The position numbers and the translations under genes were made by a program. Below the pieces are notes generated by a model. The model was not told where the DNA came from, did not search any database, and was given only the letters and a program-made list of their open reading frames with translations. From Alicyclobacillus fructus (GTDB lineage Bacteria; Bacillota; Bacilli; Alicyclobacillales; Alicyclobacillaceae), in contig NZ_JAFMTY010000011.1 in the NCBI RefSeq assembly GCF_017329605.1, forward strand, positions 1 to 64,000: a stretch of DNA of 64,000 nucleotides. Reading direction: 5' to 3'. This document shows, piece by piece, positions 55,125 to 64,000 of this stretch. How positions within the stretch are numbered: the first letter of the stretch is position 1; each line of letters begins with the position of its first letter.

Positions 55125-56033
55125 GTGGATCTGCAGTTGCGCGTGTTTGTCACAGTCGTCGAGGAAAACAGCTTCACGAGGGCGGCCGAAAAGTTGCACA
55201 TCAGCCAACCCGCCATCAGCCAGCACGTGCAGACCCTGGAGCAACGGCTTGGCGTTCGCCTGATCGATCGCGGCCGCAGGCGTCTCCAGGTAAATCCGGC
55301 TGGAACGATCGTTTACCAGCACGCGAAGGAAATCCTCGCGCTGTACCGCCGCATGGAGCGGCTCATCGCCGACATGCAGGAGGTTCCGGCTGGACAGGTT
55401 CACGTGGGCGCGAGCCTCACGTACGGGGAATACGTGCTGCCGCACGTGATCGCGCGGTTTCGCAGGGCGTATCCTGCCGTCCAGCCGTCCGTGTCCATCG
55501 CCAACACGCAAACCATTGCGCACAGGGTGGCCGTGCGCGATCTCGACATCGGGATCGTCGAAGGGCGCGACGTGGTGGAAGACGAAGTGGTGCTGACTCC
55601 GTTCGCGGAGGACGAGATGCTGGTGGTCACAAGCCCATCGTCGCCCTGGTATTCCGACGCGCCGGATCGCTCGCTGCTCGAGCGGGCCACGTGGTTCATC
55701 CGCGAACCCGGGTCCGGAACGCGGGAAATGACGGATCGGCTGTTCGTCCAGCTCGGTATTCAGCCGCGCGATCTCGTCGAATACACGAGCAGCCAGGTCA
55801 TCAAGGAGTCGGTGACCGCGGGCCTTGGCCTTGCGTGCCTCTCGCGCTGGGTGGTGGCCCGGGAACTCGGCTGGGGGCTGTTGCGCGCGCTTCGCATCCC
55901 CTGTGCGCCGGTGAAACGCACGTTTTCCATCGTGACGCCGAAGTCCGAATTCGAGACGAAGGCCTCCAAGCTGTTGTACGCCTTTCTCATGGAACACGGA
56001 TCGCCGAAAAACCCAAGCCTCGCGGGCGAATAA
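55125..56033 (+). CDS. LysR-family transcriptional regulator
   Basis: A 302-residue regulator: an N-terminal winged helix (VVEENSFTRAAEKLHISQPAISQHVQTLEQRLG, its core being AAEKLHISQPAISQHV) and a substrate-binding domain (LDIGIVEGRDVVEDEVVLTPF, then AGLGLACLSRWVV). Start GTG 55125 (VDLQLRVFVTVVEE) fits the family; a TTG 18 bases earlier is possible. Divergence from the TDT transporter suggests that transporter as its target. Confidence 0.92.
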   Translation: MDLQLRVFVTVVEENSFTRAAEKLHISQPAISQHVQTLEQRLGVRLIDRGRRRLQVNPAGTIVYQHAKEILALYRRMERLIADMQEVPAGQVHVGASLTYGEYVLPHVIARFRRAYPAVQPSVSIANTQTIAHRVAVRDLDIGIVEGRDVVEDEVVLTPFAEDEMLVVTSPSSPWYSDAPDRSLLERATWFIREPGSGTREMTDRLFVQLGIQPRDLVEYTSSQVIKESVTAGLGLACLSRWVVARELGWGLLRALRIPCAPVKRTFSIVTPKSEFETKASKLLYAFLMEHGSPKNPSLAGE

Positions 56034-56097
56034 GGCGCACGGCACGCGGCAGGCCGGAGCAGGCCGTTCGCCGCCCTCGTCTCGCGTGCGGCGCGTT

Positions 56098-56577
56098 TCA
56101 CTTGTGATACGGTTCGCCGCGCAGGATACGAATGCCGCAGTACAACTGTTCCAGAAGGACCACGCGCGCCAAGGCGTGCGGCAAGGTGATGGGCCCGAAG
56201 CTCCAGCGAAGCGCGGCGCGGCGCTTGATGCGCGGATGCAACCCGCGCGATCCGCCGATGACGAACACGAGCCGCCCATATCCGGCGGCGCACAGCCTGT
56301 CGTACCGCTCGCTCCAGGCCTCGGAAGACAGCGGCTCGCCGGCGATATCGAGCGCGATCACGCCGTCCCTCGGGCGAAGCCTCTGCTCAATCCGCTCCGC
56401 CTCTCGTTGCAGCATCGCTTCCACCTCGCCGGGCGACATCCGGTCGCTGTCCGGTTCGTCCGGCACCTCCACCATTTCCAGGTCCACATACGCCGAAAGG
56501 CGCTTCTCGTATTCGCGAAGCGCCTCCAGCCAGAACGTCTCCCGAATTTTCCCCACCGCCACCACCGCGATGCGCAC
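56098..56577 (-). CDS. rlmH: 23S rRNA pseudouridine-1915 N3-methyltransferase
   Basis: A 159-residue SPOUT methyltransferase, the same length as B. subtilis RlmH. VRIAVVAVGKIRE opens the protein; LDIAGEPLSSEAWSE, FVIGGSRGLHP (SAM knot) and the C-terminal LPHALARVVLLEQLYCGIRILRGEPYHK region, ending GEPYHK, are diagnostic. Start GTG 56577 has GGGGGAG upstream. Its place near walRK matches other Bacillota. Confidence 0.97.
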   Translation of the reverse strand: MRIAVVAVGKIRETFWLEALREYEKRLSAYVDLEMVEVPDEPDSDRMSPGEVEAMLQREAERIEQRLRPRDGVIALDIAGEPLSSEAWSERYDRLCAAGYGRLVFVIGGSRGLHPRIKRRAALRWSFGPITLPHALARVVLLEQLYCGIRILRGEPYHK

Positions 56578-56631
56578 CCGACGCTCCCCCTTCCGCTGGG
56601 GACGCAAAGCGGCCAAGCCGCCCGTTCTCAA

Positions 56632-57834
56632 TTACCGGGCGAAGTCGAGCGCTGGCTCGGCGGTCCGTCTCGTCCCCATCTGGCCAATTTTCACCTTCAG
56701 CGCGAGCAACTGATCCCCTCGATACACGCGCAAAGCCGCGACGTCCCCCGGTTTCGTCTGGAAGAGGGCCGTCCTCAGTTCCGCCATCGTCCGCACCGTC
56801 TGCCCATTGAAGCCGACGATCACGTCACCCGGCCGCAACCCCGCGGCTCGCGCCTCCAGCGAAGTCACGCGCTTCACCCACACGCCATAATCCACCGGAA
56901 TGTCCGGCCACATCTGCTGCGGAAGCGAGGCGAGGGAGTAACCCTCCACGCCGAGCGCCGGATGAACCGCGTGACCCTTCTCCATCAGCTGCTTGGCGAC
57001 GACCTTCACCTCGTTCGAGGGAATCGCAAACCCCATCCCCTCGAAGTTCTGCGCGACAATTTTACAGCTGTTGATACCGATGACCTCGCCGCGAATGTTG
57101 AGCAAGGGGCCGCCGCTGTTGCCCGGATTGATGGCTGCGTCCGTCTGAATCACCGTCTGGTAGTCGAGCGTCTGCCCCGTGGCCTCGTCCTGCACCGGCA
57201 TCAGGCGCGATTTTGCGCTCACGATCCCGCTCGTGACCGTGTCGGCAAAATCCAGGCCGAGCGGCGTCCCGATGGCGATGGCCGGTTCCCCGGCCTCGAT
57301 GCGGCTGGAGTCCGCGAACGTGATCGGCTCGACGCCGCGAAACACCGACGCGGGCACGCGCAACACCGCCAGATCCGTGTACGGGTCCGTGCCCACCACG
57401 TCCGCGTCGTGATGTTTGCCCGGATCCACCACAATGTCCACCTTCGCGGCGCCTTCCACCACGTGGTTGTTGGTGACGATGTACGCGTGCCGATCGTCCT
57501 TGTAAAACATGACGCCCGTTCCGATGCCGGTGGCCTGCAGCTTGGACGTCTGAGAGAAGAAGTTCGACACCAGCTGATAGTTCTCCACGCCGACGACATC
57601 CGGCTCGACTCGCTTCACCGCCTGCGTGACGCCGGTCGATAAGCTCACCACGCCGCCCGGATCGGCCGCCATGTCCACCGCCCGCACCACGGAAGGCGAT
57701 GGCGCAGGTGCAGAGATGGCCGCCCCACCTCGCGATGCTGCGATCGCGGCCGCCGCTCCCGCGCCACTCGATACCAACGCCACTGCTCCGATCACCCATG
57801 CACGCGTCAGCCGTCTCTCGCGCATTCCGCTCAC
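56632..57834 (-). CDS. htrA: HtrA-like serine protease
   Basis: A 400-residue membrane-anchored trypsin-like protease with one C-terminal PDZ domain. An N-terminal span (AWVIGAVALVSSGAGAAAAI) is followed by the catalytic triad H124 (TNNHVV), D154 (TDLAVL) and S240 (GNSGGP). PDZ is about 295-390 (AAGLRPGDVIVGFNGQTV). It degrades misfolded exported proteins. Start GTG 57834. It is the YyxA/HtrC counterpart at the end of the walRK locus in Bacillus. Confidence 0.94.
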   Translation of the reverse strand: MSGMRERRLTRAWVIGAVALVSSGAGAAAAIAASRGGAAISAPAPSPSVVRAVDMAADPGGVVSLSTGVTQAVKRVEPDVVGVENYQLVSNFFSQTSKLQATGIGTGVMFYKDDRHAYIVTNNHVVEGAAKVDIVVDPGKHHDADVVGTDPYTDLAVLRVPASVFRGVEPITFADSSRIEAGEPAIAIGTPLGLDFADTVTSGIVSAKSRLMPVQDEATGQTLDYQTVIQTDAAINPGNSGGPLLNIRGEVIGINSCKIVAQNFEGMGFAIPSNEVKVVAKQLMEKGHAVHPALGVEGYSLASLPQQMWPDIPVDYGVWVKRVTSLEARAAGLRPGDVIVGFNGQTVRTMAELRTALFQTKPGDVAALRVYRGDQLLALKVKIGQMGTRRTAEPALDFAR

Positions 57835-57896
57835 AGCTCATCCCCCCGCGTATCGACGCGATTTGCTGAGGGTAGTGTGAGCGGGAAAGCTTGGCA

Positions 57897-58703
57897 TCAT
57901 ACGGTTGCCCGGGAAATTTTCATCGCTGAACAAGCCGCTTGGCGGCTCGTCCGATGCAGCCGGAGGCGTTCTCTCAACTCCGGCCTTGCGTCGAGCACAA
58001 TCTGTTCCACCGTCAATTCCGCGAGCTCCGGCAGATTGTTCTCGCCGCTCAGGTGCGCGAGATACACGTGCACGGGCTCGTCGCCCAGAATGTCGATCAG
58101 CGCGTACGCCGCGTCCACGTTCGACAGGTGCCCCTTGTCGCCGAGAATGCGCCGCTTCAGGTGCCAGGGATACGGACCCGCGCGGAGCATCTCCGTGTCG
58201 TGGTTGGTCTCAAACACATACACATCGCAGCCCTGCAGAAGTTCGCGCTGCCGATCGCTGACGTAGCCGAGATCGGTCACCACGGCGAGGCTGCCTTCTA
58301 CCGTGTCGAAGCGAAACGCGACCGGCTCCTCGGCGTCGTGCGACACGGCGAACGGCGTGATGCGCACACCGCCGAGTTCAAACGCCTCTCCCGCGCGAAT
58401 ATGTACGACGCGCTCCAGATCTTCGATACGCGCCTTGGCCGGCAAACCGGCATATGTACCCTCCGTCATGTAGAGCGGAGCGTCGCATTTTTTCGCGAGT
58501 TGAACGAGACCTTTGACGTGATCGTCGTGCTCATGGGTGACCAGGACAGCCGTGAGATCGCGCAGTTCCCGCTCGCATTGCGTGCGAAGCCGCATCTCGA
58601 GCTGCCGGCCGCTGAGCCCCGCGTCGAGCAGGATGCGCGTCTCGCCCGACTCCAAATACAGGCTGTTGCCGTTGCTGCCGCTCGCCAGGACACAGAAGTA
58701 CAC
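57897..58703 (-). CDS. walJ: Metallo-beta-lactamase-fold protein WalJ (YycJ)
   Basis: A 268-residue MBL-fold protein. FCVLASGSNGNSLYLE, THEHDDHVKGL (metal motif HxHxDH), ITPFAVSHDAEEP and VTDLGYVSD are present, as in YycJ/WalJ, a proposed 5'-exonuclease linked to cell division and DNA repair. Start GTG 58703 has GGAGGCGAGC upstream. It follows yycI in the conserved walRK order. Confidence 0.94.
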   Translation of the reverse strand: MYFCVLASGSNGNSLYLESGETRILLDAGLSGRQLEMRLRTQCERELRDLTAVLVTHEHDDHVKGLVQLAKKCDAPLYMTEGTYAGLPAKARIEDLERVVHIRAGEAFELGGVRITPFAVSHDAEEPVAFRFDTVEGSLAVVTDLGYVSDRQRELLQGCDVYVFETNHDTEMLRAGPYPWHLKRRILGDKGHLSNVDAAYALIDILGDEPVHVYLAHLSGENNLPELAELTVEQIVLDARPELRERLRLHRTSRQAACSAMKISRATV

Positions 58704-58757
58704 GCGCTCGCCTCCTTTGGCCCACGGCCCATTCCGATGCTCCTCCGCCGGGCGGGC

Positions 58758-59594
58758 TCAGTAGGCGTTCTGCATCTCCACCTCGCCGGTGAACGCGTTC
58801 ACGAAGTACGTTCCCGCGGTGGTCACGATGCGCCACACTGGAAACCAATAGCTGTGCAAGATGGCCTGACTGCCGGAGGCGACCTGGATTTTGCGGGCGT
58901 AGCCGAGATCGACCTTGACGACGCTGTTCACCTGGCCGGATCCGGCCTTGTCCACCGCCTCGGCGAAGCTGTCCAGCGCGTCGAGCGCGCTGATCACCGG
59001 TTTGGGAGGGCTGTTTGCCTGGACGTGATCGATATACGTCTGAGTATAGCCGATGAGCTGACCTTTGTCCTGCACGGTGATCACGTCCGCGTCAAAGACG
59101 GGATAGCCGTTCACCACCTCGAAGTACACGGTGTGCGCGGGGTCGGACGTGATCGGGTCAGGTCCGTAATCCGTGCCGCGGAACACGTAGGCCAGCGGGC
59201 CGCGATTCGGGGGAAGCGGCAAAGGAGGTCGGTACTGAACCGCCCAGGTGCCCTGGCCGGTGACGGTGATCTGGCCTTCGCTCGTGGTGAGCGTGCCGCC
59301 GGAGATCTGGACTTTGCCCTTTGCGCCTGGAAACGCCGCCTGCTCGAGCGAAGACCAGCGCGGATTGGCGAAGTCGGCCTGGAACGTGACGAGGCTGGGC
59401 TGCCCCGACGGGACGGAGGTCGTCAGGCTGAAGCCCTGATTGGCGAGAAGCGTCTTCGTGTTGGCCAGGGCGTCGGCTGGCGACTCCGCGTAGCCGCTCG
59501 CCAACTGCCGAGATTCGTACAAGAGCCAGCCCAGGATGCAGTCGAGCAGGGCAAATAGGGCGATGAGCCACGATTTCGCGACTTCCCAGTTCAC
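58758..59594 (-). CDS. yycI: WalRK regulator YycI
   Basis: A 278-residue membrane-anchored protein with an N-terminal span (SWLIALFALLDCILGWLLY) and an extracytoplasmic YycI domain ending in FPVWRIVTTAGTYFVNAFTGEVE. With YycH it restrains or modulates WalK in the membrane. GTG 59594, with GGGGGGA upstream, overlaps the yycH stop, and a long upstream frame is only yycH in another frame. Confidence 0.9.
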   Translation of the reverse strand: MNWEVAKSWLIALFALLDCILGWLLYESRQLASGYAESPADALANTKTLLANQGFSLTTSVPSGQPSLVTFQADFANPRWSSLEQAAFPGAKGKVQISGGTLTTSEGQITVTGQGTWAVQYRPPLPLPPNRGPLAYVFRGTDYGPDPITSDPAHTVYFEVVNGYPVFDADVITVQDKGQLIGYTQTYIDHVQANSPPKPVISALDALDSFAEAVDKAGSGQVNSVVKVDLGYARKIQVASGSQAILHSYWFPVWRIVTTAGTYFVNAFTGEVEMQNAY

Positions 59595-60904
59595 GACAAT
59601 CCCCCCGCGATGATTTGGCCCGATGTCGCGTTCAGGACCCATACGCCGCCGCTCGCGTTCGTGACGTAGTAGATGGGCACAAGGCGCATTTGTCCAGCCT
59701 TCATCCCTTGCATCGACGGCCAATAGCCCGGTTCCACGTGAAACGTCGCGAGCGAAACGGTCTTCGCGCCGGTCACTCTGGCCAGCGCCTTCTCCAGCGC
59801 ATCCATGCCCATCACGGGCACCGAAACGGCCTGCACCGGCTTTGTCAGTTCCCAGAGCGGCCGATCAAACTCCATGACGTGGCCGCTGTCGATCTCGAAG
59901 TTGTAATCGGCGTCATTCGAGAGGATGGGATATCCGTCGACGTACTGGGCCAGCGAGAAGCTCGGACCGTTCAGGTTGATGGTCAACATGCCGACGAGAT
60001 CGAAACCGATGAGGTTCGCTGGGCCGCCTCCATGCGCGTGAAGAAAATCGAGCGCGGCGACATCGTCCTCCGCGTGGGCCGGCGCGGCGCTGGCGTTCGG
60101 ATCCTCGTATTGCAGGGCCAGTGCGGCGCGATCGACCTGGACCGCGCGGCTGCCGTCCGTCCAGAGGGTCACGGATTTGCTCTCCTGGATGCGGGTGATG
60201 GCCTGCGGATTGACGAAGAACGACTGCACGAGCGGCATGATGGGAGGCTCTGTGTACGCGTACACGTAGCTCGTCATGCGGCCGTGCACTGGGACGAAGC
60301 TCTCGCCTTCGAAGTCGCTCCACGCGGAGTAGGGCGCCGCCGTCACGTCGCGCTGCGCCTGCCGGATGATCGTCGACGCCGGGACCTGGGCCGTGGCCGC
60401 CATCAGCTCGGACTTGCCGGCCGGGTTCATCCCCTCGTACACCACGGTGCACAACTCGCCCGGGCCCGACACGAGCGCGATGGCGCGACAGCTGAGGCTT
60501 CCGACCGATGGGGCGAGATCGCCGAGCCAGACCCGCCCGACGGCCGGATCGAGCGGGATGCCGAACTGGAAGACGACGCTCGCCTGGGCCCCCGACGGCA
60601 TCGCGGCGATGGGCTGAGGGCGTTGCGCGTGGAGGCCCATCAGGAGGCTCGTCCACGCGGCATACGCGGCGCTCCCCGGCCGCGCGACGGTGTACCCCTC
60701 GCCCGCTCGGATGTCGATCTCGTACGGCGCCACGGTCGAGGCGAGCGAGGGCGACGTCGAATACGGGATGGTTTGGGTCTGCGTCAGGCCGATCTCGGCG
60801 CCTCCCTGCAGGTTTCCAGACCAGAGCGCGTAGCTCAGGACCACGCTGCCCGCGACGAGCAGCGCCAGGATGACCGTCTTCGCCGTCCGCCACCATGCCC
60901 TCAT
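59591..60904 (-). CDS. yycH: WalRK regulator YycH
   Basis: A 437-residue protein with one N-terminal span (TVILALLVAGSVVLSYALWS) and a large extracytoplasmic YycH domain. It interacts with YycI and WalK. ATG 60904 follows GGAGGAGGATGCCGC; its ends overlap walK and yycI by 4 bp each, so walK-yycH-yycI are tightly coupled. Confidence 0.9.
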   Translation of the reverse strand: MRAWWRTAKTVILALLVAGSVVLSYALWSGNLQGGAEIGLTQTQTIPYSTSPSLASTVAPYEIDIRAGEGYTVARPGSAAYAAWTSLLMGLHAQRPQPIAAMPSGAQASVVFQFGIPLDPAVGRVWLGDLAPSVGSLSCRAIALVSGPGELCTVVYEGMNPAGKSELMAATAQVPASTIIRQAQRDVTAAPYSAWSDFEGESFVPVHGRMTSYVYAYTEPPIMPLVQSFFVNPQAITRIQESKSVTLWTDGSRAVQVDRAALALQYEDPNASAAPAHAEDDVAALDFLHAHGGGPANLIGFDLVGMLTINLNGPSFSLAQYVDGYPILSNDADYNFEIDSGHVMEFDRPLWELTKPVQAVSVPVMGMDALEKALARVTGAKTVSLATFHVEPGYWPSMQGMKAGQMRLVPIYYVTNASGGVWVLNATSGQIIAGGLS

Positions 60905-62670
60905 GCGGCATCCTCCTCCGCCCGCCGCAGCGTCACGTACACCGTCGTCCCCCGCTGCGGCTCGCTCTCCATGCGGATTTCGCCGCCCATGCGCTCCACC
61001 ATCTCCCGCGCGAGAGCCAGCCCAAGCCCGGTGCCCCCGCCGCGGCGGCTCCGCCCCTTTTCGACCCGATAGAACCGCTCGAACACGTGGGGCAGATCCT
61101 CTGGGGGAATGCCGATGCCCGTGTCCGAGACCACAAACGTGATGTGCTCTCGCTCCACTTCCGTCCGCACGTCGATCCGCCCGCCCGGCGGCGTGTACTT
61201 GAGCGCGTTCGACAGGACGTTGTCCAATACGCGGTTGACCATGTCCTCGTCTCCGTAGACGCAGACCCGGCGCTCGTGCGGCAGATGAACCCGAAGCGAG
61301 AGCTCCTGCTTGGCGGCCTGCAGCTGAAACCGTTCTCTCACGCCCGACAAGAGCCCGTCCACGGGAATGGCCCTCATCTCCACCCCGCGCGGCCCGCCCC
61401 GATCCAGGCCGGACAGGAGGAGCAGATCGCGCGTCAGGCGCACCATGCGATCCGTCTCGCGGGCGATCACCTCGAGGAACTCGCGCTTGGTCTCCGCTTC
61501 GTCTTCGCCGAGATCGCGCATCACCTCGAGATACGACTTCACCGTGGTCAGCGGCGTGCGCAGCTCGTGCGACACGTTGCTGACGAAGTCCCGCCTCGCC
61601 TGATCGAGCTTCTCCTGCTCCGTGACGTCGCGGACGACCGCGACATAGCCGTCCACCTGCCCGCGGCGCTGGACGCTCGTCAGGATGACGTGGAAGATGG
61701 TGTTGCCGATCACGCGGACGTCCCGCACCCCGGTGGCCACATCCCCTTGCATGAGCCGTTCCAGCTCCAGCCGCCGGAGGGCCTCGTCCTCGCCGCCCGC
61801 GGCCTGGCTCAGCATCTGGCGCGCCGCGCGGTTCATCATCAGCACCTGCCCCGACGAATCCAGCACGATCACGCCCTCGCCCATCGACGTGATGACGGCG
61901 CGCAGGCGCTCCTGCTCAAGGCGGTTGGCCGCGATGGCCTCCTCGAGTTCGTCGGCAAGGTGGTTGATGGACGCGACGAGATCGCCAATTTCATCGTTGC
62001 TCGTGGCCGCGAGGCGCTGCGAGAAGTCCCCTCTCGCCATGACCTCGGCCTGGCGGGTCACTTCGATCACGGGGCGCGTCAGCGCGCGGGCGACGATGGC
62101 CCCGAGGATCATGACGATGGCCAGGACGCCGATGGAACCGGTGTAGAAGATGGTGGTGGCCTGGTGGATGGTCTCGTAGGTGGGCTGGATGGACAGGACG
62201 TATTCGAGCACGCCGAGGTACGCCCCGTGCAGGGTCACCGGCACGGCCACGGCGAGCAGGTGGCTCTTCGACAGGGGATCGTATCGCACGGATTGGGCGA
62301 ACGTGTGGTGAAGCAGCGCCTGCGTGGCGACGGAGTCGATGCGCTTCTGCCCCACCAGCGCGCCGCCCGCAGTGGTGTACATCACGTAGCCGTTTTGATT
62401 CAACACGTACACGGTGCCGTTCAGGAACTGGGGCACAGACTGCAGGAGATTGGCCACGGCGCTGTTGGACACTCTCGCCCCAGGCGCGAGCTCCGGGGCG
62501 ATGAGCGTGGCCATCAGCTGGGCCTGCGTGCGCGCGGTCTGCGCCTGGTTGCGCACGAGGGACGACGTTAGGGCCTGGACAAAATAGGCCCCGATGAGCT
62601 CCACCGCGAACAGGATGAGCAACGTGTACACCATCACGAGCTTCACGCGCAGGCTCCGGAACCGCATCAT
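60901..62670 (-). CDS. walK: Sensor histidine kinase WalK (YycG)
   Basis: A 589-residue kinase: spans at about 10-32 and 176-197 enclosing an extracytoplasmic domain, HAMP (198-250), PAS (255-350), HisKA with H368 in NVSHELRTPL, and HATPase with NVLSNALKYTPPGG (N box), SDTGIGIPPEDL and GGTGLGLALAREM. It controls cell-wall hydrolase genes through WalR and is essential in many Bacillota. Overlaps walR by 4 bp. Confidence 0.97.
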   Translation of the reverse strand: MMRFRSLRVKLVMVYTLLILFAVELIGAYFVQALTSSLVRNQAQTARTQAQLMATLIAPELAPGARVSNSAVANLLQSVPQFLNGTVYVLNQNGYVMYTTAGGALVGQKRIDSVATQALLHHTFAQSVRYDPLSKSHLLAVAVPVTLHGAYLGVLEYVLSIQPTYETIHQATTIFYTGSIGVLAIVMILGAIVARALTRPVIEVTRQAEVMARGDFSQRLAATSNDEIGDLVASINHLADELEEAIAANRLEQERLRAVITSMGEGVIVLDSSGQVLMMNRAARQMLSQAAGGEDEALRRLELERLMQGDVATGVRDVRVIGNTIFHVILTSVQRRGQVDGYVAVVRDVTEQEKLDQARRDFVSNVSHELRTPLTTVKSYLEVMRDLGEDEAETKREFLEVIARETDRMVRLTRDLLLLSGLDRGGPRGVEMRAIPVDGLLSGVRERFQLQAAKQELSLRVHLPHERRVCVYGDEDMVNRVLDNVLSNALKYTPPGGRIDVRTEVEREHITFVVSDTGIGIPPEDLPHVFERFYRVEKGRSRRGGGTGLGLALAREMVERMGGEIRMESEPQRGTTVYVTLRRAEEDAA

Positions 62671-63359
62671 TCATTCCTCACATAATAGCCGACGCCGCGG
62701 CGCGTGAGCACATACCGCGGCTGGCTCGGATCCGGCTCCAGCTTCTCGCGCAGGCGGCGAATGGTCACGTCCACGGCCCGCGTGTCGCCGACGTAGTCGC
62801 TGCCCCAGACTTGGTCCACCAGCTGATCGCGCGTGAAGACGCGGCCCGGATGTGCGGCGAGGACGGCGAGCACCTGAAACTCCCGGTGCGTGAGCGGGAT
62901 GGGCTGCCCCGCCTTGGTGACGGTGTATTCGGCGAGATCGATCACGAGGTCCTGGACGACGTACCGCTCGCTCTGCCGATGTTCCCGCAGGACGTCCGAC
63001 GCGCGCCGGAGATTCGCCTTGACCCGCGCCACGAGTTCCCGCGTGCTGAACGGCTTCGTGACGTAGTCGTCCGCCCCAAGTTCGAGCCCGAGCACCTTAT
63101 CCACCTCGTCGTCCTTCGCCGTCAGGATGATCACCGGCACGCCCGAGGCCTGGCGGATGGCCCGCAACACGTCAAAGCCGTCCACCTCCGGCAGCATCAC
63201 GTCGAGCAAAATGAGATCCGGCTGGAGGGCTCGCCAGCGCTGCAGGGCTTCCGCCCCGTCGTACGCGCAAGAAACCCGGTATCCTTCTCGCTCGAGCGCA
63301 AAGCGCAGGATGTTGGCGATGGGCTCTTCGTCTTCCACCACCAGGATGTGCGCAGGCAT
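62667..63359 (-). CDS. walR: Response regulator WalR (YycF)
   Basis: A 230-residue OmpR-family regulator: receiver with D53 in LILLDVMLP, T in VIILTAKDDE and K in DDYVTKPFS, then a winged helix (PLTHREFQVLAVLAAHPGRVFTRDQLV, its core EFQVLAVL; ending RRGVGYYVRNE). ATG 63359 has GGAGGGAAGCG upstream. It heads the walRKHIJ operon near the origin. Confidence 0.97.
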   Translation of the reverse strand: MPAHILVVEDEEPIANILRFALEREGYRVSCAYDGAEALQRWRALQPDLILLDVMLPEVDGFDVLRAIRQASGVPVIILTAKDDEVDKVLGLELGADDYVTKPFSTRELVARVKANLRRASDVLREHRQSERYVVQDLVIDLAEYTVTKAGQPIPLTHREFQVLAVLAAHPGRVFTRDQLVDQVWGSDYVGDTRAVDVTIRRLREKLEPDPSQPRYVLTRRGVGYYVRNE

Positions 63360-63372
63360 ACGCTTCCCTCCC

Positions 63373-63834
63373 TCAGGACGATCTCGCCCACACGATGCGC
63401 GGATGGGAAAGTACCGTCGCGTACGAGCCCATGTTCTGCAGGAGAACGTCGTACGGGTTCGACACGCTCACCATGCCGAGATCGGGCTCGTACGCCCCCA
63501 CGTCGATCACGGGCGGGCCGAACCACCAACTCTTCACGGTGACGTACGCCGTCACGTGCGGCGGGAGATACGCCGAAGCGTAGTCGGGAATGTCATATAC
63601 GTAGGCGAACCGCGCCCAGAACACGAACAGGAGCGCGACGGCGAATGCGGCGAGCGCCCGCGCCCAAAACCGCAGGCTGCGAATCGCCCGCCACGCCCGC
63701 ACGCGCCGCATGCGCCGTCTCCGTCGCCTTTTCCGGCGCTTTCGCGCCTTCTCCATCAGTTTTCGCCGTTCGCGGCGAGTCAGCCGGCGCTCGCCGACCG
63801 CCGAAAACGCGAGATCCGACTCGTATTCGTTCAT
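63373..63834 (-). CDS. Hypothetical Arg-rich single-span protein between dnaB and walR
   Basis: A 153-residue protein. The first 55 residues are extremely basic (ARKRRKRRRRRRMRRVRAWR), then comes one membrane span (ALAAFAVALLFVFWARFAY) and an extracytoplasmic tail of about 70 residues with no recognised motif. Its ATG overlaps the dnaB stop, and it lies only 13 bp upstream of walR, so it belongs to the transcript. The basic part would sit in the cytoplasm and could bind nucleic acid or acidic lipids. I recognise no family. Confidence 0.65.
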   Translation of the reverse strand: MNEYESDLAFSAVGERRLTRRERRKLMEKARKRRKRRRRRRMRRVRAWRAIRSLRFWARALAAFAVALLFVFWARFAYVYDIPDYASAYLPPHVTAYVTVKSWWFGPPVIDVGAYEPDLGMVSVSNPYDVLLQNMGSYATVLSHPRIVWARSS

Positions 63835-64000
63835 GGCTCCGCGTGTGCTCGTTCGAGATTGACAAACTTGTTGAAGTTCTTCAGGAACACGAGCTCAATC
63901 TTGCCCGTCGGACCGTTGCGCTGCTTCGCGATGATGACCTCGACGACGTTCGGGTTCTCGGTATCCGGATTGTAGTAGTCGTCTCGGTATAGAAATGCCA
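63831..64000 (-). CDS. dnaB: Replicative DNA helicase DnaB, C-terminus only (runs off the window)
   Basis: The final 55 codons are visible: FLYRDDYYNPDTENPNVVEV, then IIAKQRNGPTG and a closing LVFLKNFNKFVNL, which are conserved in the RecA-like C-terminal domain of DnaB (DnaC in B. subtilis). The start lies beyond base 64000. It supports placement close to the replication origin. Confidence 0.9.
   Translation of the reverse strand, partial: AFLYRDDYYNPDTENPNVVEVIIAKQRNGPTGKIELVFLKNFNKFVNLERAHAEP

Noticed and set aside
60895-62571. Open frame opposite walK
   Set aside because: Antisense to a conserved kinase with all H, N and G boxes; the product has shadow composition.

Overview
The window looks like chromosomal DNA from a GC-rich, spore-forming, thermoacidophilic member of the Bacillota, most likely Alicyclobacillus. 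The right edge carries dnaB (C-terminus only), walR, walK, yycH, yycI, walJ, an htrA-type protease gene and rlmH, the conserved block near the origin of low-GC Gram-positives and their relatives. The GH42, GH51 and AraA-type enzymes, many GTG/TTG starts with strong Shine-Dalgarno (SD) sequences, and a YjcZ-like small hydrophobic protein fit the same group. The species call is inference.

Layout. 1-8.0 kb: the end of an IS110-type transposase, an eight-repeat CRISPR array (with one duplicated spacer), and a converging type I-G (formerly I-U, Dpsyc/GSU005x) interference operon csb1-csb2-cas3-csb3 with no adaptation genes in view. 8.2-11.8 kb: a small hydrophobic protein, proA, proB and a fumarylacetoacetate-hydrolase-family enzyme. 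12.0-18.1 kb: GH31 alpha-xylosidase, a truncated universal stress protein, an AraC regulator and a GH42 beta-galactosidase. 18.2-19.9 kb: glnK-amtB. 20.1-24.3 kb: an AT-richer insert with a receiver-less winged-helix regulator, a secreted PKD-like protein, an ABC ATPase, two permeases and a membrane-anchored SurA/PrsA-N-like protein. I do not recognise it as a described system; it is my main candidate for something new.

24.3-45.9 kb is a large L-arabinose/arabinan locus on the minus strand: GH51 arabinofuranosidase, an ABC importer of the oligosaccharide (CUT1) type, an ArsR-type regulator, araM, araA, araD, araB, an AraE-type symporter, a GntR/LacI AraR repressor, a CUT2 sugar ABC importer and a second, almost identical AraR. 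On the plus strand it ends with a GH127 beta-L-arabinofuranosidase. The two araR copies are 1,088-bp direct repeats flanking the CUT2 operon. A shared near-palindromic operator (core TTGTACGTACAA) lies upstream of most transcription units, in pairs about 31-32 bp apart before araB and araE.

45.9-56 kb holds a nitroreductase, a membrane protein, an EmrAB-type efflux pair, a zinc-ribbon/J-domain membrane protein, an SDR, a PAS-GGDEF-EAL protein, and a TDT-family transporter divergent from a LysR regulator. 56.1-64 kb is the rlmH/htrA/walJ/yycI/yycH/walK/walR cell-wall stress locus next to dnaB.
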